Source: Tridacna crocea
Lineage: Eukaryota; Mollusca; Bivalvia; Cardiida; Cardiidae
NCBI GenBank assembly: GCA_943736015.1
Contig: OX031060.1
Coordinates: 5,531,501 to 5,595,500, forward strand
Direction of reading: 5' to 3'
Length of the DNA: 64,000 nucleotides
Position 1 is the first letter of the stretch, and each line of letters opens with the position of its first letter. The notes under the pieces were generated by a model. The model was not told where the DNA came from. It searched no databases and was given only the letters and a program-made list of their open reading frames with translations. Of this stretch, positions 1-12,700 are shown one piece after another. The position numbers were made by a program, and so were the translations under genes.

Positions 1-162
1 ACTTTGGGTTGTCTAAATTTTACACATTTTTTTCAGGATTTGGAAAAGGCCAATTGTTGGTAAATAAATAGCATTATGAGAAGTATCTTTTCACGATTAA
101 GTTTAAATGACGCGTTGGGTGTTGTATGGTGAAAACTTATTTAGAACGTGTATTGTTTGCAG

Positions 163-332
163 GATTTGGTAAGTGGCCAATGGAATGTTGCTGCCAACCA
201 GAATGTCTCGGGAACAATGAAAAAGGGCCGTGCAGCAGACCGCAGAAGCAGTTTCCGGTTCTAAAGATTTGTTGCTATAGTCTGCGAGAGATTTCAGCAG
301 GATTAAACCCGTGTCGTAAAATTCTACATTAA
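163..332 (+). CDS. possible cysteine-rich terminal exon, gene cut by window edge
   Basis: Not recognised. An acceptor-like run ending in TTTGCAG at 162 opens a frame (phase 1) of about 56 codons to TAA at 330-332. It holds eight cysteines: a CCC triplet followed after three residues by C, then single C, a CC pair and a final C. Such density is typical of a small secreted disulfide-rich domain and unlikely in random AT-rich DNA. A second acceptor followed by the same GATTTGG lies at 34-43 and runs into a stop within ten codons, so the exon start looks duplicated. Upstream exons would lie outside the window. No poly(A) signal was recognised. It could be a chance frame; confidence is low. Confidence 0.3.
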
Positions 333-1794
333 TAACTTTAAGTACATGTAAACAGGCCATCAAGTGCTTTCCAAACGATTTCGACAAAAAACTAACTCGA
401 TTGTTTGTATAATTGTACTTTCATTCGTTCCTTCGTTTTATGTTCATAATTCAAAGCATTTGGATACCAACGTGGTCCCATTGGCAAATGAAAAATAGAA
501 CATTTTTATATAATCTACTTTTTATGTATCACGGCTAATTCTCTACATCAAGATCATACCCAAGTTTTCACAATCCTGGACAAAAATACTGATAAACACT
601 ATAATTGAGCCATGCTCTGGCACAAGAGGGCTTAATGCATAATACCAGTCAAACCATCATATCATTATGGGTTCAATACATTCGCTGTATTAACAACCGA
701 ATCAATCTTGAGGTGAACCGGTCTTTGAACATACATTTTACACAAAATCTGCGGACTGCGCAGGCTGACCTGGGTCGATAATTTTCATAGAAACATTAAC
801 CCCCTTTTCAAAGAGCATGATTCATATATATTTTTCTTGGATATTCTTATTCCGCTGAAAAAAAATGAAGAAAATTAATATTTCAAAATATTCAGCTATT
901 GCACACCCGTAAATCTTCACCAAACGATCAAGCCCCCTTCCCTCTTTAATTCCTTTCATCACAGTCTCAAGATTTTTATTACCTTGATTACAGAGACTTT
1001 TGAATATATTGTGGGAAAAAAAAAACAAAGAAATACTGTTAACCAACATTTTCTTCCTTTTTCCCACAAGGTTTTCAACACCTTCTCAGACTTACAAACA
1101 TGAAAGTATTCAACAAATGCAAAGCTGAAATACAGACCACATCTGGCGGGATTTGAATCTATTCGGACAGGAGCTTCGTTTCTTCGATGTTTACAAGACC
1201 AATACCATAACCACTGAGGCAAAGAGTATTCTTCCTATCGTATTTGTTAGGTATTGGTTTGATACGGAACCGGAAGCTACACAGTAAAGAAAGAATGATC
1301 TCCCGTAACAACAGACCGATACCATCATAATGTACTTGGCACCCGGGTAAGCCTACCACGTTGACAAAACCTTTACCGAAACATCAGCCCTCCTTTTTTT
1401 AACTCCTTACAACATAATAGAGCTTGAGGAAATAATCCCAAAGTTGCTACCAGCATCTTCTCCTTTCCAACAAGTTTTTTAAACATCTTCATTGACAGTT
1501 TCCATCATTTCATCTACTTTTATATGCCATCTTTCCAAGTCTTAATTTGCAGAATTTATCATACTTGAAAGAAACGCAACTCATGGTTGGCAGCAATATT
1601 TGAGGTAGTCAATCAAAAGTTGTTTTACTTTCAAATTTCGAAAATCTTGGAGAATAAGACTTAAGAACATTCTTAAGAATGATTGCTTAATACGAACACA
1701 GATCTCCACGAATATTTCTGTAAAAAAAACCCTCACAATTCCTGATGTTGTTGTTTTTTAATATATCCTGATTTACTGAAACAGAAAAGTACAG
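333..1794. other. intergenic stretch
   Basis: No gene seen. It holds a minus-strand tRNA-derived SINE (about 1075-1360), two eroded MITE-A fragments (around 1009-1085 and 1365-1520) and AT-rich unique sequence. A fragment near 745-775 (CTGCGCAGGCTGACCTGGG) resembles the arm of the family E palindrome found at 15959. Confidence 0.6.
1075..1360 (-). repeat. tRNA-derived SINE, minus orientation
   Basis: Read on the minus strand, TGCCTCAGTGGTTATGG (about 1208-1224) is an A-box-like sequence and GATTCAAATCCCGCC (about 1146-1160) is a B-box-like sequence, spaced as in a pol III promoter. The flanks match the SINE pair at 3410-3990, including AACATGAAAGT and AACAAATGC. The cloverleaf is not intact, so this is not a functional tRNA gene. 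Confidence 0.55.
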
Positions 1795-2577
1795 CTAATT
1801 ACTGATGTCAACACAGTAGCAATTCTCGAGGGGATACAAGCAAACGTGTCCAAATTTGTTTCTACACAGTAGATCATCACAACACTGTCCGTTACCCGGC
1901 ATGCATGACCTCATCCACTCGCTACACTGGAAAATAAATAGTAGTTCATCAAATTAGTTATAAATTTTTACTATTACACGAAATTTAAGACCCTAAGGCT
2001 GCTAGGCGCGACTAACTGACCTTTTACGGACCATGTAGATTAAGATCAGACTGCACAGAACATGCAGTCTGATTTTGGATCTACATTGTCCGATTCGGAA
2101 AGCATTACAAAATTGTTACTGAGTTGATTGAATAAGTCTTTGAAAAGGAAGAAAACCTTGTTGGAAAAAAGAATGCTGGTGACCAGCATTTTCTTCTTTT
2201 TCATGCGATGTTTTCCAGAAGCCGTCTATCACAGAATGCCGTTTTTAACATTATTTTTAGTGATATTGCGGCTGCCAGTACACCTTTCCGTTTTTTATCT
2301 TATCTGTATCTTTTTATTTCCTTTCACAAGTACTTAACACAACATTCTTCACAAACAAAGCTGGGTACCTTGGCAGCGACCCCTTGAATATGAAAAGAAA
2401 GAAAACCAGTTCATTTACTTGTATACTTCCGAGATACTGCTCATGCGCTCTGAGGTATCTTATGAGGAGATTATCGTCGTCTTCGTAGTTTCCGGTCCAC
2501 GTTGATCCAGTAAGATATGGGTAGATTTCCAATACTGACAATGTAAACCACGTCAATATTGTTAACTTCTGTTTCAT
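1795..2577 (-). CDS. secreted cysteine-rich peptide with inhibitor-cystine-knot-like spacing
   Basis: Two coding exons on the minus strand: 2577-2419 (53 codons) and 1926-1795 (43 codons plus TAG), joined in phase 0 by a GTAAAT donor and a TTTTCCAG acceptor. The 96-residue product begins with a hydrophobic signal-like segment (residues 3-20). An acidic segment with EDDD (residues 32-35) follows, ending at the intron. Exon 2 encodes a compact domain with eight cysteines spaced C-x6-C-x6-CC-x4-C-x7-C-x6-C-x-C. The first six follow the spacing of inhibitor-cystine-knot peptides such as arthropod and mollusc toxins, antimicrobial peptides and protease inhibitors. The last two would make a fourth disulfide. 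Signal-propeptide-cysteine-domain order is normal for such precursors. ATTAAA on the minus strand (1762-1757) lies 33 nt past the stop. Whether it is a toxin, defence peptide or inhibitor cannot be told. No nearby paralogue is seen. Confidence 0.65.
2027..2092. repeat. family D palindrome (GATCAGACTGCACAG hairpin)
   Basis: A ~65-bp imperfect inverted repeat running from CGGACCATGTAGAT to ATCTACATTGTCCG, with GATCAGACTGCA/TGCAGTCTGAT arms. It lies in the intergenic DNA just upstream of the acceptor of exon 2 of the cysteine-rich peptide, inside that gene's intron. The same unit recurs at least ten times in the window. Confidence 0.8.
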
Positions 2578-3409
2578 CTTGATGATTCCTGCTATAAAAT
2601 GTGATAAGTAGTAATAATCAAAGTACTGAAAGTGCTACTGAGAAGGGGTGCGTGTAATCCTACCCAAGTTGAAATCCAACAATGAGCATACAGTACTGCC
2701 AAAAAAAAAATAATACAAGTAAACAGAAAAGTGCTCTTTCTTGCATATTAAAGAGACATCTCTACAGTGTAAATAAACGCTGTTAAAACTTGACTGTGTT
2801 ATAATCTATTAAATATAAAAGTAGATAGAAAATCAATATATAGGGTGTATGGGGTAAAAGCCATTATCTCCCGCTAGACTGCATTCTATAAATACTCATC
2901 TACCTAATTCTGGCATCCTGGGTACAGAACCGAAACACTTTCCTACGCGACAACCATTACTTTGAATTCCAAACTAAAATAAACGTTTACTCAATAAAAT
3001 GCTACCTCGTGAATTTCACTGAGCTATGATCAGCAGTTTAGAGAAATCTAGAGCTAAAACAGGTCTCATTTCTCCTCAGACGTATTGATAAAAGCTATTT
3101 TCTACATTGCTACTTTATAGAGCGTAATACTACAGTTTCCCGTCGCGGCTAGCGATGCGCCATAAGAGAGCTCGAATCATTGAAGAATATGATATGCGCA
3201 GACAACGGGGTAAAAGTGTTAAAGATTTGTGTTCTTTTTAAACCGGAAATTATAGTTGTTACATGTATGTCTACGGATAGCCGTAATAGATAAAAAAAAA
3301 AAGCATTTTCTATCTGTCGTAATCCCCGCAACCTTGCAACCATTAGGGGACAATATTTGACATGAATATATAAGAGTGGTTGTAGTTTGTTACGGGAGAC
3401 CACTCCTTA

Positions 3410-3990
3410 ATGCATAGCTTCGTCCCGATTTAAATTCAATACCTAATAACTGTGTCGGAGAGATACCTCTTTAGCTCAGTGGTTATGATATTGGTCTTTT
3501 AAACCTAGAAAAACGTGGGTATTTTTTCTGTCATGGCTTCGAATCCCGTATGTATTTGAGCTATACATTTATTGCGAACTTTCACGTTTGTAAGATGGGG
3601 GCTCGTCCGAGATTGTCCACTGAGCCATTAATCCCATTTGTTGTCCACAAACGTACCTTCAGCCTAATAAGGCTGTGAGACATCAATAAATGATGACTTT
3701 TAAAAGGGTTGTGTTACAGGATTTCATGAAATTTCTTACGAACATGAAAGTGCGCAACAAATGCATAGCTCAAATACAAACAGCACCTGATTGGATTCGA
3801 AACCATGGCGGACAAATATCCTCGTTTTTCGAGGTTTAAAAGACTAATACCACAACCACTGAGCTAAAAAGATATCTCTCCAACGCAGTTGTTGGGTATT
3901 GCATTGAAATCGGGACGAAGCCGTGTATCAGGTGCTGTTTGTATTTGTACTATGCATTTGTTGCGCACTTTCGTGTTCGTAAGAAGTTTT
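3410..3990. repeat. two SINEs in inverted orientation
   Basis: The plus-strand copy (about 3415-3605) has CTCTTTAGCTCAGTGGTTATG and GCTTCGAATCCCG boxes. The minus-strand copy (about 3740-3960) repeats them as complements (GGATTCGAAACC; AACCACTGAGCTAAAAAGA). Both carry CTTCGTCCCGATTTAAATTCA-like flanks in opposite orientation, so the two can pair over roughly 190 bp around a central spacer. Confidence 0.65.
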
Positions 3991-5661
3991 ATAAAATACA
4001 TTTTAAAAAACGTTTAACAACTGAATGAAAACGAGTAAAAATGTACGTGTAATGGTTCATTTATCTATAGGAAAGTTAGGAATACCGACCAGTCATGGCC
4101 TTCTTGTTTAACGTATGTATTTTCCTTAGCTTTTAATTTGTATTTCGTCGCTTATTTAAAAAAAAAATCCTTGTCCCTAATTCAATTTCTATGTCGTTGT
4201 TCCTACTTCATTGGTTGTTTAGGCAGGATATTACATATGAATATATATACGTATTGAATTCGAAATAAAGAATTCGTCACTCTCTAAGACCTATTTCTGT
4301 ATATATTTGCTTGCTTGTGTGCTTCTTTGTGTGAGTAATTCAGAAAAGATTTTATTTCCTGGCTGGGGGAGGTTGGTTAAATAGGGTGTCATAATAAAAC
4401 AGTATTAAATATTATTATGAAATATCTGGACAAATAAACCAATCAGTTTTCAGAAGTTTCATGCCGCTTCTGGTAATTTTCTAAATCGTTTAAGTCTTCC
4501 ATTCCGTTTATTGACGCTTTTGTCGTTACTTAGAGGGATGACACGTAATCCTACGAAGTACGTCATGGTAGATCTAGTCTATTCCAACTCTGTGTTTAAA
4601 TTCTATTTTGATAATTGGATATTTGTGTACATAATTATTTATCATGGATATTGTGTAAGTTTATTTGTTGTAAGCAGCAAAGTTCCCTCTTCATTGTGCG
4701 CAAAGGTACTTTCCTCCATGACGTTTCCTTCAATAAAATCATGACGCGCGATACGAAATCATGGTGTCCATTTTGCCGTGCACCTTCACGGGGAGAATTG
4801 ATCTTCAATTATCTAAAGTTTCATATAGTTACGTGCATTAAGTCTAAAATAGTAAAATAATTATGTTAAATCTCTGTGTTACCTTTGTAACTTGTTTGTA
4901 TGAATTTTGAAACGTACATTCTACTATTTGAATGTCAATAAACAATTTCACCTACCTCTGAAATGTATAAAAAGTATAGAACTAAACCTCTAATTAGCGG
5001 AATATTCCTCACTGTATGATTGTCACTTCATCAGTAAAACTGGAGTATTTCATATTTCATCCAAACATCCGCATTTCTTTTCATTGTTATATGAAACATT
5101 CAATGGGAATAATGAAAGAGATGTTGTTGTTGAATGAGCATCATAAACAAAACCCTTTCTCCTTATATCATGCCTTTATTTGCTGCCTCTTACCTGAATC
5201 TTACATTTTCCCCTGCCGCTGTACATGTAGGTATATCAAGCCATCTCTTCATAATAATCATGTCGTGCATATGAAAAAGAAACCCAATTACTATTCATAA
5301 TTTTCTTTAAGCCATTCGTTTGATTCAGACGACTATAATGTTCACTCTCCGGTCCAAGAATTGACACTTCTGGGTACAACTTTAAAACACAAACTCTTCG
5401 CCTTAATTAGACGGCCTTTTGCGGATAAGATAAAGATTAACTTTAAAGTACACTGTCCGCTATTTGGAAAAGATTTCCCTCCATTAAGGAAAAAAAATTT
5501 TTATCAGGTCCGTTTTTTTTTCCTTCTTGAAAAAAGATGCCATGTTTACTCAAGTATGTGCCATTTAACGATAACAATAACTGGAATGAATTGCTTAGAA
5601 ATGTCCACTCTAAAATTATTGAAATTATGAGACTATTTAAGGAAGAAAACCGGAAAGATGT

Positions 5662-5723
5662 CGGACAGTGTAGATCCATGATCAGATTACACTTTTTTAC
5701 AGCCTGATCTTGGATCTACACGA
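5662..5723. repeat. family D palindrome
   Basis: CGGACAGTGTAGATC at the left pairs with GATCTACACGATC at the right around GATCAGATTACAC and CAGCCTGATCT. It lies 80 bp beyond the stop codon of the lectin-mucin gene and could fall in its 3' UTR. Confidence 0.7.
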
Positions 5724-5803
5724 TCAACAAGAGACCTGAATATTTCTCTCATCATTTTCATGGGTAAGGCGCGTGCGTTTAATTTACTAATGGAATTAGG
5801 GTA

Positions 5804-6722
5804 TCACTCTCGCCGTGTGAAATCATACTGCCGATTATTGTGTCCAAATGATGAAGTGGTCATGCGGGCATGTGGTAAAGGTTTTTGAATATATTCGTAC
5901 AATGTGCTGTTGGTTAAATTAAAAAAGCAGAAGATATTCCGCATTGCGAATCGATTGTGTCTTGTGGGATTGCGTTGGTGTTGTTCACTTCTGACTAAAT
6001 AAGATTCGTACCCATAGGATGACTTCCCGCCATGGTTACTGTTGTCATGTGCCCCACGAGCAGAAAGCTTATGTATATTTATAATGCTTATTGTCGCCAT
6101 TTCACATATTTTCTTGTTTATATATCATAATTTTAGGAAAAACCCGAAAAGGTCGAATTAAGAAAAAGGAATAAAATTTGAAAAGGTCTGAAAACTGTGT
6201 CGAAAGATGATCAGGTGGTCAATGCTAGGCTTGAATCTGCCACCATAAAATATACTGACCAACTATTTCTTTTTTTACTCCTCAGTTTTCTTCATTAAAC
6301 AAAAGAAGATTTGAAAATCAAAATTAACAGAAAATATGATGATTTTCATAGTTTATTTGAGCATATCTTATTATTTAAAAACAGACAACCAATTCAAAAT
6401 ACCAAATAACGATACTACAGATTATCCGTAAAGATTATCATACATACAGATAAATATAAAAATAAAATTTGATTTTTTGAGAATTCAATATAGCCTACAA
6501 CACTGACTCTGAACTGGACAGTGTACTGTCTTATATATCTATATATAGGCAAATGATAAAGTAAGTTTACAAAATAGACGCAAATAGAAGCAGAAAAAAT
6601 AATGTCTGGTTATAACTTCATCGCATGAAATGAGAAAATACTGGTTACCAACATTTTCTCCTTTTCCAAAAACAATCAAGATTTTAAATGACGGAAATAA
6701 TGTTTAAGCCATCTTAAAATCT

Positions 6723-6765
<43 letters not shown>

Positions 6766-9700
6766 CACATGAGAATAACAACAGTTGATACATTTGTTCT
6801 TACTTTTTATCATCCAACGAAACTCTAGATTTATCAGTATCATGCAATTATGCAGTATGGGAACATAAATGTGGCTCAAGTGGTGGGATTTTCCTTAAGA
6901 GGAGAGAAAAACTTGTTTAAAGGGGATTTTTTTTATCTACACTGTCGGGTACGGAGATATATTTCCACCAAAATACCTTTCAAACAGCAACATTTTATTT
7001 TTTTTCAACTATCTTCTTGAAAGTTTCATTTCTTCTACTTAGTGGTGTAAGATACACTTGCCAGGGTGTCTTATCAGCTCTTCGGCAGCTTAACCCTTTC
7101 CCAAACAATCCCTGGTTTTTACAGGTCTGGAATAGTATCCTTTTGAAAACATTGTGGGAAAAGGTAACCAGCATTTTCTCCTTTTCCCACTATGTTTTCT
7201 ACCATGCTAGAAACAAATTTCAATTTTTGGGTTAAGTTTATTTTGTTGTCTGCAAGTGCCGTCAATTTGGACTTGTCCAAAATGTTGTCGTTTGGGAAAG
7301 GGTTAAACCTTAACTTTGAATAAGAAAAAATACTAAAAGCCATTCTCAAAAGTCAGTATCATCGAAGGGTGCGAAATAAGCATGTTCAAATCTTGTCTGT
7401 GCATTCGTCGAAAGATGGCCGTTGTGACTTGCTTTTGATGGTTTATAAGAGCTAGTCCGTCTGTGGAAGATATAATGAAAACTTTCACTGAGGATAAGTG
7501 TTTATTTCAATATCAATTCAAAATATCAATCTACTACGTGAGTTTTCATTCATATTCATATTTACCCACCGAATGGCCATGTCTGCAGCGCAAATGCTGG
7601 ATTTTGTAAAAAATAATGAAATATTTAATGCTATATGTAATCTACGCAAATGTTGAAGAAATTTTGTTGTTGATTTTAGTCTGGAGATGAGATGCAAATA
7701 TTAAGGGCACTTTAGTCCATAATATTTTAGCAAAGTGGTTCATACAGATCACCGATCAGACTCCAAGGTTTGTGCACTCTATTCCTGATCTACATTAGTT
7801 TCAGGGACAGCTAAATCTGTAACAGGCGCTCTAAGGATTTAGAAATTAATAATGATTGGTAATTAACCGTTTCACATGTCAGCTGATTAGCTACCCACTT
7901 GAGCATGAATTCAACTAATAAGCTACCCACAGATTAAAGATCAGAGGAAAAATCGCGTTAGTAAACTTGTATCGTCACTGTTAAAGTCATACAGTTACTG
8001 TAAAAAATATATAGACTGTAAAAGCAATAATGTCGTCGTAAAAATGATATCACCACTGTAAAAATGAAAACCTCTTTTCAGGAAGTCGTCATGGTGAAAA
8101 TGTTATTGTTACTGAGAAAAAATCTTCGCCATAAAAACGCTATCAATAGCATAAAGAAAATAGAAAAGATATCTTCACTCTAACATTTTGTTTTTTTTTT
8201 TTTTTTTTAACAATATATCGTCTTTTTCAAAATAACTTCGATGAAAAAATGAAATCTTTACTGTTACAAATGATATTGTCAACTTGATTAAAAAAAAAAA
8301 ACTGTGGTCACTGCAAAAATTATGTCATCGCTGTAATTATGATATCTTCACTGCAACAACGATATTAGTAACATGTTACAGACTATAAAGTCAAGTAACA
8401 GTGAAAATAAGTCAACTCTTTACAAAAGGTCATGTTTTTTTACTACCAAAGAGAAAGTGGATTTGTGTTAGTATTACATTGAGGAATAGTCGACAATGTG
8501 TTATCATGTTTTGTTGAAATGATGAAGTGGGTGGACCAACATTAATTCAGAGAACATGCTGTATAACCCCATTCATACTACAAATTTGAAATAATATTTG
8601 TTAAAACTCAAATTGATATTTTCTAAAACTATAATTAGAAAACGTCAACCGATACAGATATTGATATAGTATCAATTAATACTTCAGGCTTGGAAAAATC
8701 AATTTTCCACAATACTTACTTTCTATAGACCCATAGGCCAAAACCCACACTGGTAATAACGAACACCATAATTGGTATTGCTATGGCAAGAATGACGGCT
8801 CGCTCTTGGGTGTCATCATCAACTGGAGGGATTGAAAGGGTTAGAATCAATTTATGTGACTGTTCAGTTCAAAGCTCTTAATCCTTACATGTGCCTTTTA
8901 CTAACTATAACTTAGGTACTTTTTGGACAGCGTAGATTAAAATCAAACTACATTGTCTAGACTTGCAGTCTGATCTTGGGTCTATATCGTCCATTACCTG
9001 GCGCGAAATTGAAACAAAACCACCTAGAGTTGTAAAAGAACTTTTCTTTAACGCTTTCCCAAACAAGCGCTGGTGTTTATGTGTCTGCAGTAAAAGTCTT
9101 TTGAAAACACTGTGGGAAAAGGAGAAATTGCTCGTAACGAGCAATTTCTCCTTTTCCCACAGTGTTTTCTACCTTTTTGAGAACTTTCTGCCATTTTCTC
9201 AAAATCTAAAATTGTCGTCTGCAAACTCTTTCAGTTCGGAGGGGTCCAAAATTTGTTGTTTGGGAAAGGGTTAAGCCCTAGAGAAATGTCGATTTTATTT
9301 ATTTGGTAACAAACGAGGTAAGATAGTCTGAAACCTTAACATATCAATCCTGAGTTTAAATAATCCTGAGATATACATTTACTTTTAAAAACATTGTGGA
9401 AAAAGGATAAAATGTTGTGGTTTTTTTTTTGGGGGGGGGGCGTTTATCACTCTTTTCTATAATTTCAAAGATAAATTTTATCATTTAAGCTGCGATTAAT
9501 TTATTGTTCAAACATTTTATAAATGCTTTCAAAACCTGACCACTCTAAAATTGTTCCTTCTGTTTTAATTTTAGTTGTTTTTTGTGGATATCATAGTTCA
9601 ACCCCAGATTCACCGCACAAAATATTTTGTCATATCTTTGTTGTGCTCTCGTCTTTGCAAGATACTCTAGCAGTGAAAACATGAATCTAGAAATTGCAAA

Positions 9701-12700
9701 GACAGTTTTTTTTTTATTCGAAAGGGATTGGTAGAAAAATCTTTATTCTAGATATCATAAAAGGCCTCTGGCCAACGGTGTGAAGTGCATATAAATACAG
9801 TGAGAGCATGTAGAAAATATTAAGAGTAACATTAGATATTTAGGCCTATGCTAAGTTCAAACATTATTTTGGTGGGACTGACGTCTAATATTCCAGTTTC
9901 AATACAAATCTACAGTAGTAGGATGGAAAACAATACCTCCGTCTCCAACGATTGTCCTTGTTACAGATGGTGGATTAGCTGATCCTCGTGTTGTTGAAAA
10001 AGTCGATGAGGAGGTCACCGTAAGTAACGTCGTCTTTGAAGATGTCATCATTCTTGAAGTAGTGGTAAAAGTAGTTGTTATAGGTCGTTGAGCTGTACTT
10101 GTAGAGGTCGTGACCAGCTTGGTAATCGTTGTTGGTACAGGGGTCGTCGTTGTCGAAAGTTTTGTTGTGGTCGTGCTGAATTTTGTTGTGGTCAATGGTA
10201 TTGTCGTGGTTTCTGCTTTGGCAGTTGCATTCGGCGGAGGAGATGGAGTAATTAAAGTAGTGGTTGTTAAAGTCTTGTTTGGAGTTTGTGTGGTCGTTGT
10301 TGGACTAGTTATCGGAATAGTCGTACTTGTAGGTGTCTGAATTGTTGACGTCGTTGAAGATGTCGTTGGGCTTGTTGTCTGCGGTGAAGTTGTGGTAGTG
10401 GAAGTTGATGTCGATGTAGTTGTGGTTGGGGTAGTTGTCAATGTTGGAGTATTCGTAGGTATTGTTGTTAGAGTTGTTGTTGTCGTTCGAGTTGTTGTCG
10501 ACGTACTAGTTGTTTGAGTATCTGTTGTTGTTGAAGTTGTCACTGAAGTAGTTGTAGGAGGAGTTGTTGTTGTTGTCGACTTCCTCGATGTTGGAGTAGT
10601 TGTCGTTGTTTGGGTTATTGTTGGAGTTATAGTTGTAGTGACAGAAGTGGTAGAGGGTGTGGGAGTTGGAGAGTTTGTTGTTGTTTTGTAACTGGTTGTT
10701 GACGTCATGGTAGTGGTAGTTGTTTCCATTGGTTGACAGTTCAAAGTAAATAGTCCTCCTGACACATCTGTATGAATACAAACATAATCCTTAACCCCCA
10801 ATACTTTACATGATATCAAGCATTTAAATTCTTAGAATTCTTTTTTTTCTTCTTCTTCTTCTTTCTTTTTTAATTATTTAAGATTTGATCTTGTGACCTA
10901 CATGTAGCTTATGACCCAATGTGACTCATCTCCAAACACGTCTAAAATATCATCAAAATCAATATTCTGACCGAATGCCATGATATTCGGTCTGATACTC
11001 ATGGCACTTTGTGCTCAGCTCAGATGAGCAAAATAAAGTTGAAAAAATTCTAAACATGAAGAAATGTCGTTTGGCAAAGAGCTTAGAAGGTTATAAGCCT
11101 ACCTTCAAAGGCCAGCCATACCATAGCAGGTGCATCCCTTTCTCCGTTCTGATACAAGTGTTCCAATTTTATTTCAAATGGCGAATTAGGCGTCATGTTA
11201 ATTTCAGTCACGAGATCGTTATTAAAATTGGTTTCATAATGATCAGTCACGTTGACACATATCTGTACCCAGGATGCCGACCGAAGAGTAGCAGACGAAC
11301 ATTTCTGCGTCCCATTGTTGTTCCTATGGTAACTATGCATCCTCACATCGATTGCCATCAAATTAATAGATTTTGATGATGTCACTGAGAGTTCACAACG
11401 GCACTCCTTGCCAACGTCAGATGGCATAAACATTTCAGCCGTACCGTCAAACATTAATTCTAAGTAGGAGTTAGTTCGAGTTTCCATCGAGCAAAATTTT
11501 AATGGACTGTTATCTGTAATGAAGCAATAGTTTATGATATAAAAGTATTGAAAAGATTCCATTTTTAATCCTCTACCACACATTTCTTGTTATAACGACC
11601 TTGAGGAAGAAAGGTTTTAAAAATACTACTACCGACTGAGACAAAGCTGGAAAAATATTGAAAGAACTGAAGATGTTTTTAGGCAAAAGATCTAGAAACA
11701 TAGTGAACATTAAAAGAAGAGTTTTTGAAATCGACTGGAACAATTAACAATAAAATCATATTTTTTAAATGAAATGCAATTCCTGGAAATATTTAGGGAT
11801 TAACTCGAGGTATTTCTGATTGCCTATATCAGATGGAAAAGACTATTGATTCGACCAATTAGAAATATTGTTACTCTCCAATTCTATAGAAAGAAACAGT
11901 AATAGAAAAAAGATTGCAGCAAAGAATGGTTGGTAAATTGTACCTTTTGTACCGAATTCTACTTACTAGCCACGCAATTGTAGTTAATTTCGACGTATGT
12001 TGATGTTTGTGTTGTCGAAATAAGTAGTTGCCAAGGTGATTGTACACTCAAACAGCTCTGCTTCCCTGAACAGTTGTTATAGGTATCGTAAACATTTTTC
12101 TCTGTAAACTGTTCGATAGTATCGTTCTCGGCCCGGCTGCAGCACAGATCTTTCTGAGAGCAATGGCTCGAAGTGTTCAAGCATACCTGTGACGTAGAGA
12201 AAGCAGATAGTGTCATACATTGGTTTATTTGGTAAGCTATGATTCTCTCGAATTCGCACCAGATGTAAAACAAAAACTACCATTAGAGCTAAATCTAATT
12301 ATTAAATGGATAAATAAATGCATAGGTCAAACAGAGTAAATTTCTTGATGAACTATCTGTGGTTTTTAATCTTGGGTCTGCATTGTCTGCAAAATTTTAG
12401 CTACCACAGAATTGCTTGAGGTTAAAGTTCAAACAGATGAATGAATTGATTTCTCTGGTTTGTTCTTGGGCAATGGATTGCATTTTTATCATCTGTTGGA
12501 GAAAGAAATGAATAAAAAAAAGTATTTAATTCTTTTAAACAAATATAAGTGCATCAACTTTGACTTTGTGTACACGCATACATACATGTCGTAAAAAGAT
12601 AATAGAAAATTCCACATAATAACGATAAGCAAACTAAACACTAGACAGCGTTTTATCTATCATTTTCCATGTAAGGTGTCATGTAGGTTTTTGTTTCTTA

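Larger units (their letters stand above)
2578..5803. other. intergenic stretch between peptide gene and lectin-mucin gene
   Basis: No gene supported. It holds the inverted SINE pair at 3410-3990 and a family D palindrome at 5662-5723. The rest is AT-rich unique sequence. Short open frames at 4511-4860, 5016-5300 and 5361-5679 have no recognisable domain, signal peptide or splice continuity. Confidence 0.5.

Noticed and set aside
3467..3560. Candidate tRNA genes (also at 1146, 3790, 21990, 26560, 51308)
   Set aside because: A and B boxes are present but no cloverleaf with paired acceptor stem could be drawn and the bodies continue into shared SINE tails.
4511..5679. Several frames of 77-94 codons
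   Set aside because: AT-rich frames without conserved motifs, coding periodicity visible to the eye, or usable splice partners.
10110..10340. Plus-strand frame rich in Val (VVVVGLVIG) resembling a membrane protein
   Set aside because: It is the antisense shadow of the Thr-rich mucin exon; ACN codons read as NGT on the other strand.
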